64,000 nucleotides of DNA from JAJPKK01 sp963807015. Its GTDB lineage: Bacteria > Pseudomonadota > Alphaproteobacteria > Rhizobiales > Xanthobacteraceae. Each line of letters opens with the position of its first letter. Positions within the stretch are counted from its first letter, which is position 1. The stretch spans positions 620,001 to 684,000 of the forward strand of contig CAWEAS010000008.1 of assembly GCA_963807015.1 (NCBI GenBank). Direction: 5' to 3'. This document shows positions 39,881-49,233 of the stretch, in pieces. A program made the position numbers and the translations under genes. The notes beneath the pieces are model-generated. The model did not search any database. It was not told the origin of the DNA and saw only the letters and a list, made by a program, of their open reading frames with translations.

Positions 39881-40450
39881 ATGACCTCGAAGAAGGCTAC
39901 GCAACGGCAAGGGTTCAAGACCAGCGAGTTCATTGTTTATCCGGCGCATGGCGTCGGGCAGATCGTGGCGATCGAGGAACAGGAAGTTGCGGGCTGCAAG
40001 CTCGAGCTGTTCGTGATCAACTTCGTCAAGGACAAGATGACCTTGCGGGTCCCGACCGCCAAGATCGCGGCGGTTGGCATGCGCAAGCTGGCCGAGCCCC
40101 CGATCGTGAAGCGCGCGCTCGAGACCCTGAAGGGCCGCGCACGGGTCAAGCGCACCATGTGGTCGCGCCGGGCGCAGGAATACGAAGCGAAGATCAACTC
40201 CGGCAACATCGTCGCGATTTCGGAAGTGGTTCGCGACCTGTTCCGCTCCGAGAGCCAGCCCGAGCAGTCCTACAGCGAACGCCAGCTTTACGAAGCGGCG
40301 CTCGACCGGCTGTCGCGCGAGATTTCTGCGGTCCAGCGAATCACCGAGACCGAAGCTATCAAGGAAATCGAGGCGGCGCTCGCCAAGGGTCCGCGGCGCG
40401 GCAAGAGCGCCGAGAGCGAAGAGGCCGTGATCGAGGACGAAGCGGCGTAA
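39881..40450 (+). CDS. carD: CarD-family transcriptional regulator
   Basis: A 189-residue protein. The N-terminal RNA-polymerase-interacting domain (EFIVYPAHGVGQIVAIEEQEVAG...INFVKDKMTLRVPTAK) and the helical C-terminal DNA-binding domain (RRAQEYEAKINSGNIVAISEVVRDLFR...SERQLYEAALDRLSREIS) are complete. CarD stabilises open promoter complexes, notably at rRNA and stress genes. The ATG has AAGGAG about 12 bases upstream. It has its own promoter with a terminator-like leader and is followed by a strong terminator, so it is probably monocistronic. Confidence 0.93.
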   Translation: MTSKKATQRQGFKTSEFIVYPAHGVGQIVAIEEQEVAGCKLELFVINFVKDKMTLRVPTAKIAAVGMRKLAEPPIVKRALETLKGRARVKRTMWSRRAQEYEAKINSGNIVAISEVVRDLFRSESQPEQSYSERQLYEAALDRLSREISAVQRITETEAIKEIEAALAKGPRRGKSAESEEAVIEDEAA

Positions 40451-40478
40451 GTCGCTTTCGCGACATAGATCGAGACAG

Positions 40479-40507
40479 AAAAAGCCCGGCGCACGCCGGG
40501 CTTTTTT
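40479..40507 (+). terminator. Intrinsic terminator after carD
   Basis: AAAGCCCGGCG (40481-40491), CA, CGCCGGGCTTT (40494-40504) is a perfect 11-bp stem ending in a run of six T. It lies 30 bases after the carD stop and, because of the A-run on the other side, could also serve the convergent radical SAM gene. Confidence 0.9.
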
Positions 40508-40575
40508 CATGCTGTCGATTGTTTCCTGCCGTCGATTGCAGTCCGTTATCCTTCGGACGAGACGAGTGCCCTGCC

Positions 40576-42396
40576 CTACTTCGCCGCAGCAACCACGCGT
40601 GAACCTTCGCGGATCGCCTCCTCGCGACGCATGCGGGCGACGGCGGCTTCGCCGCCGTTGGTCGCCTGGTAAAGGCCGAGCGCCTCGAACTCGTTAGCCT
40701 CAGGCGCCTCGATGGCGAGGTCGGTGTACGTCCACCGGTCCGGCGCCGCCAGCACCTCGCGCAGGATCGTGTTGTAGCGCTGATAGACCCGCCAGTAGCG
40801 CCATGCCTTGACGACGATCTCGCCGAAATAGCGGGGATAGAACAGCAGCGGATTCTCACGCGGCAACCCGCGGCGGCGATCGCGCCTGAACTTCAGGCGG
40901 AACGCGCCGCCTTCCAGCGGATGCACGCCCTCGAACAATATCATCAGGTAGAACCACAGGATCGTGGTCAGCGTCGCCGGTGGGCGCCCGATCTTGCAGG
41001 CCGCAGAGCGGCGCAGGATCGTGCGCACGTGCTCAGGCGTGTAATAGGCGAACCACGCAGCGCGGTAGGCCTCCTCCCATTCCCGGTCCGACATTTTCGC
41101 ATGGTGCGAGACCCGATGATTGAGATCGTACTTGTTCATGTCGGGGTCCATCCAGACCCCTTTCTGCGTCAGCACCTTGTGGTCCTCGGACCCTGGCAGC
41201 GGCGTCAGAAAGAAAAATTCGAGGATATCGAGCGGCAGTTCGCGCTTGATGATCTCGATGTCCCGCAGAATCGATTCCTTAGTGTCGTTGGGAAATCCAA
41301 GAATGTAGCCGGCATAGGTGATGGCGCCGTGGTCGCGCCATTTCTGCAGCATTTCCCGATATTCGGTGATCTTGTTCTGGCGCTTCTTCGCCGCAATCAA
41401 GTTATCGGGATTGATGTTCTCGAGCCCGATGAAGACGCGGCGAACGCCTGCCTGCGCTGCTTTCTCGATGAAGTTCGGAATCTTGTGGCACAGCGTATCG
41501 ACCTGGATCGTGAAGCCGATCTTGGGGAATTCGCCGTTGCGCAATTCGATGAGGCGATCGAATAGCGCCTCCCAGTCGCGGTTGCGGGCGAAATTATCGT
41601 CGGTGATGAAAAACCGCTTGATGCCCTGCGCGTAGTTCTGGCGCACGATGCGCTCGACATCGTCAGGCGAGCGGAAGCGGCTCTTGCGCCCCTGCACGTT
41701 GATGATGGTGCAGAACGAACATTGATACGGACAGCCGCGCCCGAGATCGACGCTCGAGAGCGATCCCGCCGTTCGCCGCACATGCTGGCGCGGCAGGAAC
41801 GGCGGCGGTTCGCCGTCCAACGCCGGCAGCTTGTCCATGTAATTATAGATAGGCTGCAGCTTGCCGTTCCAGGCGTCGCTGAGGACCTCGTCGAAACGGC
41901 CCCCCTCGGCCTCGCCAGCAAAGAATGAAATGCCGAGCGCCTGCGCCTCCTTCAGATCGGCGGGCATCTCCGGCAGCATCGCGATGCAGCCGGAGACATG
42001 AAATCCGCCGATGCAAACCGGCAGGCCGGCGGCTAGGAACGGCCGCGCCAGGTTAATTGCGCGAGGAAATTGGTTCGACTGCACGCCGACCAATCCGATC
42101 AGCGCGCGGCCACCCTGCTTGCGGATGTCGCGGATGATCCGGTCCGGCCGCACGCGGCTGTTGGTTTCATCGTAGGTGTGGAGGCGAATCTCGACGTCGG
42201 CGCCCAGCACGTTGCGCCGCCGCGCGTCCTCCGCGAGGCCGTTCAGGCACGCCAGCGTGTTCGACGGAATCGCCGAACGGACCCACTGAATCGGATAACC
42301 GTCGTCATCGTAATGCGTCGGCTTGATCATCACGAAGTGGAGCAACGACGCGCTGCTAGTCGCGGTGCCGTCCATCGCCTGCAGCCCCCCAGTCAT
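40576..42396 (-). CDS. B12-binding-type radical SAM protein
   Basis: A 606-residue protein with an N-terminal cobalamin-binding-like domain (20-190, VSGC region, GGFHVSG) but without an obvious DxHxxG cobalt-ligand motif. The radical SAM core has the cluster-binding CPYQCSFC preceded by SSVDLGRG, then FITDDNFARN and FIGLENINPDNL. The C-terminal 200 residues are specific to this group. It resembles BchE/hopanoid-type enzymes. The substrate cannot be named and there are no pathway neighbours. A second ATG at 42375 is possible. No close operon partner is seen. Confidence 0.82.
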   Translation of the reverse strand: MTGGLQAMDGTATSSASLLHFVMIKPTHYDDDGYPIQWVRSAIPSNTLACLNGLAEDARRRNVLGADVEIRLHTYDETNSRVRPDRIIRDIRKQGGRALIGLVGVQSNQFPRAINLARPFLAAGLPVCIGGFHVSGCIAMLPEMPADLKEAQALGISFFAGEAEGGRFDEVLSDAWNGKLQPIYNYMDKLPALDGEPPPFLPRQHVRRTAGSLSSVDLGRGCPYQCSFCTIINVQGRKSRFRSPDDVERIVRQNYAQGIKRFFITDDNFARNRDWEALFDRLIELRNGEFPKIGFTIQVDTLCHKIPNFIEKAAQAGVRRVFIGLENINPDNLIAAKKRQNKITEYREMLQKWRDHGAITYAGYILGFPNDTKESILRDIEIIKRELPLDILEFFFLTPLPGSEDHKVLTQKGVWMDPDMNKYDLNHRVSHHAKMSDREWEEAYRAAWFAYYTPEHVRTILRRSAACKIGRPPATLTTILWFYLMILFEGVHPLEGGAFRLKFRRDRRRGLPRENPLLFYPRYFGEIVVKAWRYWRVYQRYNTILREVLAAPDRWTYTDLAIEAPEANEFEALGLYQATNGGEAAVARMRREEAIREGSRVVAAAK

Positions 42397-42471
42397 TCTC
42401 AGCTAACGAACCTTAGCAGGCCTAAATCGAAGGCACCACCTAAACCGGGGCGCCTGCATCTGTGCACAACC

Positions 42472-43446
42472 CTATTGCGGGATGAGTGCCAACGCCTTGG
42501 CAATGCTGGCGATCTGGGCGCGCTGGGTCTCGATCATGGTAACGAAATCCGCCGTGGTGCCGACCCGCAGCGCCTGCCCGATTGCGGCGAGCCGCGTCGC
42601 CAGCGCAGGATCGGTGGCGACGGCATTGACGTCGGTTGCAATCTGGGCCCGCAACTCCTCCGGCATGTCGCGCCAGCCGTAGAAGCCCTGGAAGCCGTCC
42701 GCGGCGAGCTCGGGATGTCCGATCTCGGCGGCCGTCGGGAGATCAAGCGCCGCCGGCGAACGATCGCGATTGGTGACGAGAAGAAGCTTCACCTTGCCGG
42801 CCTGTGCCAGTGGCAGGAGCGGTAGCAGCGCCGTCACGGCGAAGCCGATGCGGTTCTCGCCGACATCCTGCAAAGCCGGCGAGAAGTCGCGATAGGATAG
42901 CTGCGTCATCTCAAGGTCGGCACGCTTGAGGAAGCCTGCGAAGATGAATTGCGGCAGACCCGGCGTCGACGCCCAGGTCAGGCGGCTGGGCTCGGCACGC
43001 ACGCGGGCGATCAGGGCATCGATGGTGCCGATGCCGAGCGCCGCACTCGCGGCGACCGTGAGATAGGAATCGGACGCGGATACGATCGGCACGAGATCGC
43101 GCTCGGGGTCGTAAGGCAGCTTGGCGTGAACCACCGGATTGATCGTGATCGGACCGCCGTTCGCGAACAACAGCGTGTGATCATCGTGCGCGCCCGCAAA
43201 TGCGGCCAGCGCGACGAGACCGTCGGGCCCAGGGCGGTCCTCCACGACGGTAGGCCGGTTCCAGCGCACGGCGAGCCGATCGGCGAAGAGCCGCGCCGTG
43301 GTATCGGCGGCGCTGCCCGGCGAGAACGGCACGATCAGCTTGACAGTGCGATGCGGCCACGATTGCGCCGCCGCTTCCGCTATCGGCAAGGCGGCGACGA
43401 GAAGAATGGCTGTGAGAGCCGCGGCGAGGTGCTTGATGATGGCCAT
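42472..43446 (-). CDS. Tripartite tricarboxylate transporter substrate-binding protein (Bug family)
   Basis: A periplasmic receptor of 324 residues with a signal peptide ending AAAQS. Family motifs: WPHRTVKLIVPFSPGSAADTTARLFA near the N terminus, VVEDRPGPDG, and FANGGPITINPVVH. These proteins bind small carboxylates. Neither the large nor the small membrane component is adjacent, so it is an orphan receptor, common in this family. ATG 43446 is used; an upstream in-frame ATG at 43488 would lengthen the signal. Confidence 0.88.
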   Translation of the reverse strand: MAIIKHLAAALTAILLVAALPIAEAAAQSWPHRTVKLIVPFSPGSAADTTARLFADRLAVRWNRPTVVEDRPGPDGLVALAAFAGAHDDHTLLFANGGPITINPVVHAKLPYDPERDLVPIVSASDSYLTVAASAALGIGTIDALIARVRAEPSRLTWASTPGLPQFIFAGFLKRADLEMTQLSYRDFSPALQDVGENRIGFAVTALLPLLPLAQAGKVKLLLVTNRDRSPAALDLPTAAEIGHPELAADGFQGFYGWRDMPEELRAQIATDVNAVATDPALATRLAAIGQALRVGTTADFVTMIETQRAQIASIAKALALIPQ

Positions 43447-43540
43447 TGTCCACCGCCGCTCAACAGACGCGGCTTCGATCGGCACCATTATTTTGCCGAT
43501 GCGGCGGACAGGTCAACCGCCTCGCGGTCGCGCCGCGTCT

Positions 43541-44998
43541 TCACTCGACAACGATTTTCGCGAACTCGCCGGGCTTCACCCGATCACCGGGATCGAGACC
43601 ATTGAGGACACGGAAGCGCTCGCCGGGCCGATCGATAGGCGCCATGCGCGCCGCGAGCGATTCCGTGGTGTCGTGCGGACCGACTTTGACGACCTTGAGC
43701 CGCAGCGGCCGCGCCATACGGATTTCCGCAAGCGTGAGGCGGCGGAAGGTCTGCACCGTTTCGCGGAACGTGCGATCCGCCTCCGGCGTGCGGTTTCGCG
43801 CCGCGAAGATGAACCGATAGACCTCGCTGCCGAACCGAATGGCGTAGAGGCGGAATGCCCACTGGTCGCCCTTCGCCGTCGCCGTCGCCGCCGGAAATCC
43901 ATTGAGCGACAGCTCCTCGAGCGAGTTCGCGTCGACACTCTCGATCCAGCCCGAGTTGAGATATTCAATCAGCGACTGCTCCGCGGGAACCTTGACGATA
44001 TCGAGTCGCAGCGCCTGGGTGCCGCCGTCCTTCAAACCGAGAACCGCCTGGTTGGTATTGTCGAGGCCGAAGCCCTCGGGCGCCGTGAACGTGAAGCCGA
44101 GCTTGGGATGGATGAAGCGACGGCCGCGCACGAAGCCGTCGGCTGGGTCTTCGCCGTAGACCATCCCGTCGATGCTGGCGAGATAAGATGGCCGGTCGCG
44201 GTCTGCGGCACCCGGCGCACCGAACTGCCGCGCAACGCTTTGGGCGTTCTGGATGCGCTCCTGGGTCGCGGGATGCGACGATGGAAAATCGCGGACGTCG
44301 CCGCCGCGCCGCGCCGTCACGAAATCGGCATTGCGGCTCATCGAGCCCAACAGGCGCGCCGCGCCGAACGGATCGTAGCCGGACTTTGTTGCAATCTCGA
44401 CACCCATGCCGTCGGCCTCGAGTTCCTGGGCGCGGGAGAAGCTCGCCGCCTCCATTTTCGACCGGGTGAGTGCGAGCGCGCCGACTTCCGGGTTTCTCAG
44501 AAGATCGGTGACGCTGCTGATGAGGTCGGTCTTGTGCGCCCGTTCTTCGCGGAGCGCGGCATGGTTCGCGATCACGTGCGCCATTTCGTGGGACAGCACC
44601 GAGGCGAGTTCGGACGAATCATTGGCGAGCCCAAGAAGGCCGCGCGTAACATAAAGCTCGCCGTCGGGCAGCGCGAACGCGTTGACGGCCGGGGAGTTGA
44701 GAATGGTGATGCGGTATTTGACGTCGGGGCGGCTCGACGCCGCGACCAAGCGCTCGACGACGGTCGTGAGCTTGGCGTGCAGCCTAGGGTCTGAGTAGGC
44801 GCCGCCGTAGGCCGCAAGTACCCGCTGATGCTCGCGCTCGGCCGCCGCAGATGCCGCGCCGCCTGCTTTCGGCAGTTCGGGAAGGGAAATCGTTCCAATC
44901 GAGGGCATGCTCGAGCAGGCGGCGACCGCGAGCGTCACCAACGCTGCTGCGACGAGCCCCCCGGCTCGACGACCGATTCTGCGAATGCTCCCCCTCAT
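43541..44998 (-). CDS. M48-family zinc metalloprotease lipoprotein
   Basis: A 485-residue protein. The N terminus has a signal with a VAAC lipobox. The protease domain contains the zinc site HEMAHV and the third ligand in ELEADGMGVEIA, characteristic of M48/BepA-like proteases. The C-terminal half lacks obvious TPRs; its last 70 residues (VVKVGPHDTTESLAARM...LNGLDPGDRVKPGEFAKIVVE) look like a LysM-type module. Probably an envelope quality-control protease. The start at 44998 fits the signal peptide; an upstream extension to 45166 is not supported. Confidence 0.85.
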   Translation of the reverse strand: MRGSIRRIGRRAGGLVAAALVTLAVAACSSMPSIGTISLPELPKAGGAASAAAEREHQRVLAAYGGAYSDPRLHAKLTTVVERLVAASSRPDVKYRITILNSPAVNAFALPDGELYVTRGLLGLANDSSELASVLSHEMAHVIANHAALREERAHKTDLISSVTDLLRNPEVGALALTRSKMEAASFSRAQELEADGMGVEIATKSGYDPFGAARLLGSMSRNADFVTARRGGDVRDFPSSHPATQERIQNAQSVARQFGAPGAADRDRPSYLASIDGMVYGEDPADGFVRGRRFIHPKLGFTFTAPEGFGLDNTNQAVLGLKDGGTQALRLDIVKVPAEQSLIEYLNSGWIESVDANSLEELSLNGFPAATATAKGDQWAFRLYAIRFGSEVYRFIFAARNRTPEADRTFRETVQTFRRLTLAEIRMARPLRLKVVKVGPHDTTESLAARMAPIDRPGERFRVLNGLDPGDRVKPGEFAKIVVE

Positions 44999-45171
44999 CG
45001 CTGCGAACAGCCTACTCGTTTTGGCCCCTGTCGACGAATTCGATCTGCTCCGGCCGTGCCGCCTCGATGGCAGGACCATTGCGCGCTTCGACCCATCCCC
45101 GAACTTCGACGCGACGTCCGGTGAGTTCCTTCGGCGGCATGCCGGCTCCGGCAAATAGACGCTCATTTCGT

Positions 45172-45939
45172 TTAAGAATTCGTGACGGTAAAATCTTCCG
45201 ACCAGCGTCGTCCGAAGTTCACGTACACGATGCCGCCGCTTTCGCGCACCGACAAAACTTTGCCGCCAACCACTGTGAAACGTCCCTCGTCACCCATCAC
45301 ATCCGAGGGATCATCGGCGCGCCGAACTACATAATATGGTTCGCTCCAAAGGCCAAGCTTCGCGGTCCGCGCCGCCCGCTCCGCGGTGCGCAGGTAGGTG
45401 CGGCATCCCGGCGCAAGCCCAATGGGGGATAGCAGCGCATGACCTCCCGCCAGCATATCACGCTGCACCAGAGTTTCCGCGGCGGGCGACACGACGGAAA
45501 CGAAGGCAACAATTCGGCCATAGCGGTCGGAACCTGTTCCTGTCGGACGCAGCACGACCATGCGGTGGAGCACAACCGATTCGAGCGCGGCCTTGGCTGC
45601 AATCGCCACCTCGGCCCGGCCATCGTCTTCCGCCTCGGTGGTTAGCGGCGGTGTCTCGATCGCGGCGAGGCGAACCTCGCGGCCATCCGTCAGCCGCAGC
45701 GAACGGCCATCGGTGACGCTTGCGACCTCGCCCGTGAGGCTCGTCACACCGGCACAGTCCGCGGCCGACGGCGGCGATGTTGCCGGAGGCACGCGTCCTT
45801 GCGCCGCCGCACCAAAGGCACTGACTGTCGATACCGCTGCGATCGCGAGCATCGTCGCATACACAACAGAACTCGGATGATGTCGCAGCGGCATACCAAC
45901 AAACGGAACCGGCTGCGCCTGCCGGCTGTAAATGGTCAC
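45172..45939 (-). CDS. Thermonuclease (SNase)-like exported protein
   Basis: A protein of 255 residues from GTG 45939, or 240 from ATG 45894. It has a hydrophobic signal (about 28-46, ending AAAQG) and a staphylococcal-nuclease-type OB domain: VTDGRSLRLTDGREVRLAAIETP, then GSDRYGRIVAFV and LLSPIGLAPGCRTYL. The conserved acid and arginine positions of SNase are partly visible, so catalysis is plausible but not certain. The M48 gene follows on the same strand after 170 bases. Confidence 0.75.
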   Translation of the reverse strand: MTIYSRQAQPVPFVGMPLRHHPSSVVYATMLAIAAVSTVSAFGAAAQGRVPPATSPPSAADCAGVTSLTGEVASVTDGRSLRLTDGREVRLAAIETPPLTTEAEDDGRAEVAIAAKAALESVVLHRMVVLRPTGTGSDRYGRIVAFVSVVSPAAETLVQRDMLAGGHALLSPIGLAPGCRTYLRTAERAARTAKLGLWSEPYYVVRRADDPSDVMGDEGRFTVVGGKVLSVRESGGIVYVNFGRRWSEDFTVTNS

Positions 45940-46178
45940 GCACCACCGACCGCTGCCGACGCGACCGCGCAGCCGCGGCAGGCAACGTCGTCGGCCGCTC
46001 GAACGCGGCCTCTAACCCAAACCGCGCCGTTAGCGCGAGTACTTCGCTGATGTTGAAGCGTCCCCCTACCCCAGCTCGAATCAACGCATGTGAAGATGTC
46101 AAAACTTGGGACGGAGCGTGCTTGGCATCATGCACCAAAGCCGCTATCCCCAACGCGCGACGAGAGGGAGGACGACGC

Positions 46179-46388
46179 GTGAAGATCATCGCTATCATTT
46201 TGGGCTTGGTCTGTTTGGCGGCGGCCGGCGCCTATTTCGTGCTGCCCGCGGGCTCGCTGCCGCAATTCTTCCCCGGCTACGAAGCCGGCTCCGATCACGT
46301 CCACACCAAGCACGCGCTCGTGGCGCTCGCCGCCGGAATCGTGTTGTTCATCATCGCCTGGTTCGCCGGCCGCTCGCGCGCGGCGTAA
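46179..46388 (+). CDS. 69-residue two-helix membrane protein
   Basis: A small protein starting at GTG with AGGGAGG 8-9 bases upstream. Two transmembrane helices (IIAIILGLVCLAAAGAYFVL and HALVALAAGIVLFIIAWFAG) are separated by a short loop with FFPGYEAGSDHVHTKH. No family function is known. A REP-like palindrome follows directly. A longer in-frame version from 46050 lacks a ribosome binding site. Confidence 0.65.
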   Translation: MKIIAIILGLVCLAAAGAYFVLPAGSLPQFFPGYEAGSDHVHTKHALVALAAGIVLFIIAWFAGRSRAA

Positions 46389-46397
46389 AGCAGATAT

Positions 46398-46484
46398 GTA
46401 GCCCGGATGAGCGCAGCGATATCCGGGGAACGCCGCGCAAGAGGATAGGCTTTTCCCGGATGTCGCTGCGCTCATCCGGGCTAC
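46398..46484. repeat. REP-like inverted repeat, GTAGCCCGGATGAGCG type
   Basis: The 22-bp arms (46398-46419 and 46463-46484) are perfectly complementary. The left arm begins GTAGCCCGGATGAGCGCAGC. The inner part repeats a CCGGG-rich stem. The element separates the convergent small membrane protein and the TPP-enzyme gene and is a likely terminator. This sequence type recurs in many proteobacterial genomes. Confidence 0.8.
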
Positions 46485-46488
46485 GGCG

Positions 46489-48159
46489 TCAGTGCGGCGC
46501 GCTCGCCGGAAAATGCTCGGCGTGCCAATCGGCCTCGAAGTCCGGATTGATCTTGCCGTCCACCACGAACACGCCGGGCGCGCCGGCATCGACCCAGGCA
46601 CGCAGCGGCGCAAGATCCGCGGGCGTCCGCACCGTCACGCCCTGCGCGCCGTAGCCGCGCGCAATCGCGGCAAAATCTGTGTCGGGAAACTGCACGATAT
46701 CGATCGGGTAGCCCTGGCGGCCGAAATAGTGCACCTCGGCAGCATACGAGGCATCGTTGTAGACGAGAATGCACATTCGCAAGCCTAACCGGATGACGGT
46801 CTCGAGATCGGAGATCGACATCAAGAAGCCGCCGTCGCCGGTGCCGAGCACGGCGAGTTTGCCGGGGTTGGCGACGGCGAGACCGATCGCCGAGGCAAGT
46901 CCAAGCCCGACCGACTGAAACGAGTGCGACAGGCACGACGCGCGCGCGTTCGGCACCCGCAGATAGCGCGGCACCCAGCCGCAGAAATGACCGGAGTTGG
47001 ACGCCACCACCCGGTCGGCGGGCAGGATAGCGTCGACGGCCTTGCTCAGCGTTCGCGGATCGATGAAGCGCGCGCTCGATTCATCTGTCTGCGGGCTGTG
47101 ATGATTATCGCCTGCGCTAATGCGCTCGCGCACGGCAGTGCTGTGCCGTCCGCGCGAGACTTCGCCATCCTTGCCGAGTTCCGCGAGCAGCAGCTCCGCG
47201 GTTGCCTTGGCGTCGCCCAGCACTGCGTGTTGGATCGACCGCTGATAGCCGAGCTTCGCCGCCTCGATATCGATCTGCGCGACAGTGGCATCCGGCGCAA
47301 CCAGCTTGCCGCGCTTCGTCGTCCATGACGTGAAGCTCGCGCCGAAGCCGAGAATGAGGTCGCTGTCGCGGATCATTTCATCGGCCGCCGGCGATGAGAA
47401 TCCGCCGCAAATGCCGAGCGACCACGGGCTCTGCGCAAACAGGCCATGGCCGCAGACGGTCGTGGCCAGCAGCGCGCCGGTGCGGTCGGCGAGCGCGATC
47501 AGCGCACCCTCGGCATCGGACAGGACGGCGCCGCGGCCGCCGAGGATGAGCGGGCGTTTCGCGCGCGCGACCGCTTCGGCAAGCCGGCGCACGGCGTCCG
47601 GATCAGGATAGAGCCGACCCGGCGCGGGCGGCAGTTCCAGCGGACCGACGTTCGTCGCCATCGGCGTGTCCTGCACGTCGAGCGGCAGGCTCAGCACCAC
47701 GGTCTGGCGATCGCGCATGGCGCGCACGACGGCGCGCCGCGCATCTTCGCGCGCTGAGGCCGCCGTATGTATGCGCTCCGACACCGCCCCGACCGACCGC
47801 ACGAGATCGCCCTGCTCGATGTAGAAGTTGTTGGTCACCGCGCCGGTCGGCACATCGCCCGCAAGTACCAGCATCGAGGTCCGGCTTTTCGCTGCCTCGG
47901 CGATACCGGTGATGGCGTTGGTCAACCCGGGTCCGGAATGCACGCTGACGAGCGTCAGCTCGCCACTCGCCTTGGCATAGGCGTCCGCCATGCTCGCCGC
48001 ATTGCCTTCGTGGCGCGCTGAGATCAGTTCGACGCCGGCGTCGACCAGCGCGCGGCTGATCTTGAAGTTGGCAGTCCCGAGAAGGCCAAAGCAGCGCCGC
48101 GCGCCGAAAGCGGCAAGATCCCTGGCGATGACAGCGGCAACCGTCGGATGACCGTTCAT
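46489..48159 (-). CDS. Thiamine-diphosphate-dependent enzyme (acetolactate-synthase-like)
   Basis: A 556-residue enzyme with the three ThDP domains: Pyr domain with the activating Glu in ISARHEGNAA, a central Rossmann domain (RPLILGGRGAVLSD), and a PP domain with GTGDGGFLMSISDLETVIRLGLRMCILVYNDAS. It is related to acetolactate synthase and oxalyl-CoA decarboxylase groups; the specific substrate is not evident. It is the last gene of a leftward cluster after an ABC permease and ATPase, which may import its substrate. Confidence 0.83.
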   Translation of the reverse strand: MNGHPTVAAVIARDLAAFGARRCFGLLGTANFKISRALVDAGVELISARHEGNAASMADAYAKASGELTLVSVHSGPGLTNAITGIAEAAKSRTSMLVLAGDVPTGAVTNNFYIEQGDLVRSVGAVSERIHTAASAREDARRAVVRAMRDRQTVVLSLPLDVQDTPMATNVGPLELPPAPGRLYPDPDAVRRLAEAVARAKRPLILGGRGAVLSDAEGALIALADRTGALLATTVCGHGLFAQSPWSLGICGGFSSPAADEMIRDSDLILGFGASFTSWTTKRGKLVAPDATVAQIDIEAAKLGYQRSIQHAVLGDAKATAELLLAELGKDGEVSRGRHSTAVRERISAGDNHHSPQTDESSARFIDPRTLSKAVDAILPADRVVASNSGHFCGWVPRYLRVPNARASCLSHSFQSVGLGLASAIGLAVANPGKLAVLGTGDGGFLMSISDLETVIRLGLRMCILVYNDASYAAEVHYFGRQGYPIDIVQFPDTDFAAIARGYGAQGVTVRTPADLAPLRAWVDAGAPGVFVVDGKINPDFEADWHAEHFPASAPH

Positions 48160-48177
48160 GACTCCCTCATCGACACA

Positions 48178-48978
48178 TCAACCACCGAGCGCTGCGGGCG
48201 CGCGCGACGGCAGGTAATGGAGCACGCGCCGCTCCAACAGGATGACGGCGAGGTAGCACACGCCGCCTACGATCGTCAGCATGACGATCGAAACGAACAC
48301 CATCGGCGTATTGGCCTGGCCTTCACCGAAGCTCAACAAAAAGCCGAGCCCGACATTGCCGCCGACAAGCTCACCGACGACGACGCCGACCACGGCAAGA
48401 GTCGAGCCGATGCGCAGGCCGGCGAACATCGGCGGCATCGAGTTCGGGAATTCGACCTTCCAGAAGATCTGCGTTCGCGTCGCCTTGAACGCGCGCGCGA
48501 GATTGACGAGGTCGGGATCAACGCCGCGCACCGCAGTCAGCACGTTGACCATGACGGGGAAGAACACGATGAGGATCGCGACGAGAATCTTCGGATAGAC
48601 AGTGAAGCCCATCCACAGAATGAACAGCGGCGCGAACGCGACCTTCGGCGCGATTTGCAGCGCAAGGATATAGGGCGACAGCGCAAACTCCGCCGTCGGC
48701 GACATCCCGAGCAGATAGCCGAACACCGCGCCGAGCAAACTGCCGAGCAGAAAACCGGCTACGACTTCGGCGGTGGTGATAAGCGTATGCAGCAGCAGGT
48801 GATTGACCTGCCACATCCGCACTGCCTCGTCCCACACCGCCGACAACGGCGGAATGATGAAAGCCGGAATGCCGAGCGCACCCGGTCCCCACTGCCACGC
48901 CGCAAGGAAAGCCACGAGCAGCAAGATGCTCGCAAGCGCGCCCCGCTGCACCATCGATCTTTGCGCCGACCCGATCAT
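48178..48978 (-). CDS. ABC transporter permease (SsuC/TauC type)
   Basis: A 266-residue inner-membrane permease with about six helices and the EAA-like loop (VRGVDPDLVNLARAFKATRTQIFWKVEFPNSMPPMFAGLRIG). The group moves nitrate, sulfonates, taurine or pyrimidine precursors. It is 18 bases from the TPP enzyme and 255 bases from the ATPase gene, all on the same strand. The receptor gene is divergent at 50219. Confidence 0.88.
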   Translation of the reverse strand: MIGSAQRSMVQRGALASILLLVAFLAAWQWGPGALGIPAFIIPPLSAVWDEAVRMWQVNHLLLHTLITTAEVVAGFLLGSLLGAVFGYLLGMSPTAEFALSPYILALQIAPKVAFAPLFILWMGFTVYPKILVAILIVFFPVMVNVLTAVRGVDPDLVNLARAFKATRTQIFWKVEFPNSMPPMFAGLRIGSTLAVVGVVVGELVGGNVGLGFLLSFGEGQANTPMVFVSIVMLTIVGGVCYLAVILLERRVLHYLPSRAPAALGG

Positions 48979-49086
48979 GCGCTTGCGCCGGGGTTGCGAA
49001 GCTCGGTCTCACCAGACTGACGGAGGCCCGCTTCTCTGCGAAGGGGCGCTCCGCTGACGAGAAGCGCCGCTCGGCCGAGCCGCTTC

Positions 49087-49199
49087 TTTCCCCCTCCCCC
49101 GCGTGCGGGGGAGGGTTGGGCAGGGGGCACTCGCCGCGAGTCAGTGCCGTGGAGCGGGCCCCCTCCCTGACCCTCCCCCGCACGCGGGGGAGGGGAAAG
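49087..49199. repeat. Palindromic repeat, CCCTCCCCCGC type
   Basis: Two palindromes, CCCTCCCCCGC-GT-GCGGGGGAGGG and CCCTCCCCCGC-AC-GCGGGGGAGGG, sit in inverted arrangement about 100 bases apart, with extended complementarity (GGGCAGGGGGC / GCCCCCTCCC). They lie between the ATPase and permease genes and could attenuate permease expression relative to the ATPase. A similar element is at 51961-52111. Confidence 0.75.
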
Positions 49200-49233
49200 A
49201 GCAGCGGGTGGGAAAGGCGGGAACGTCATCGCA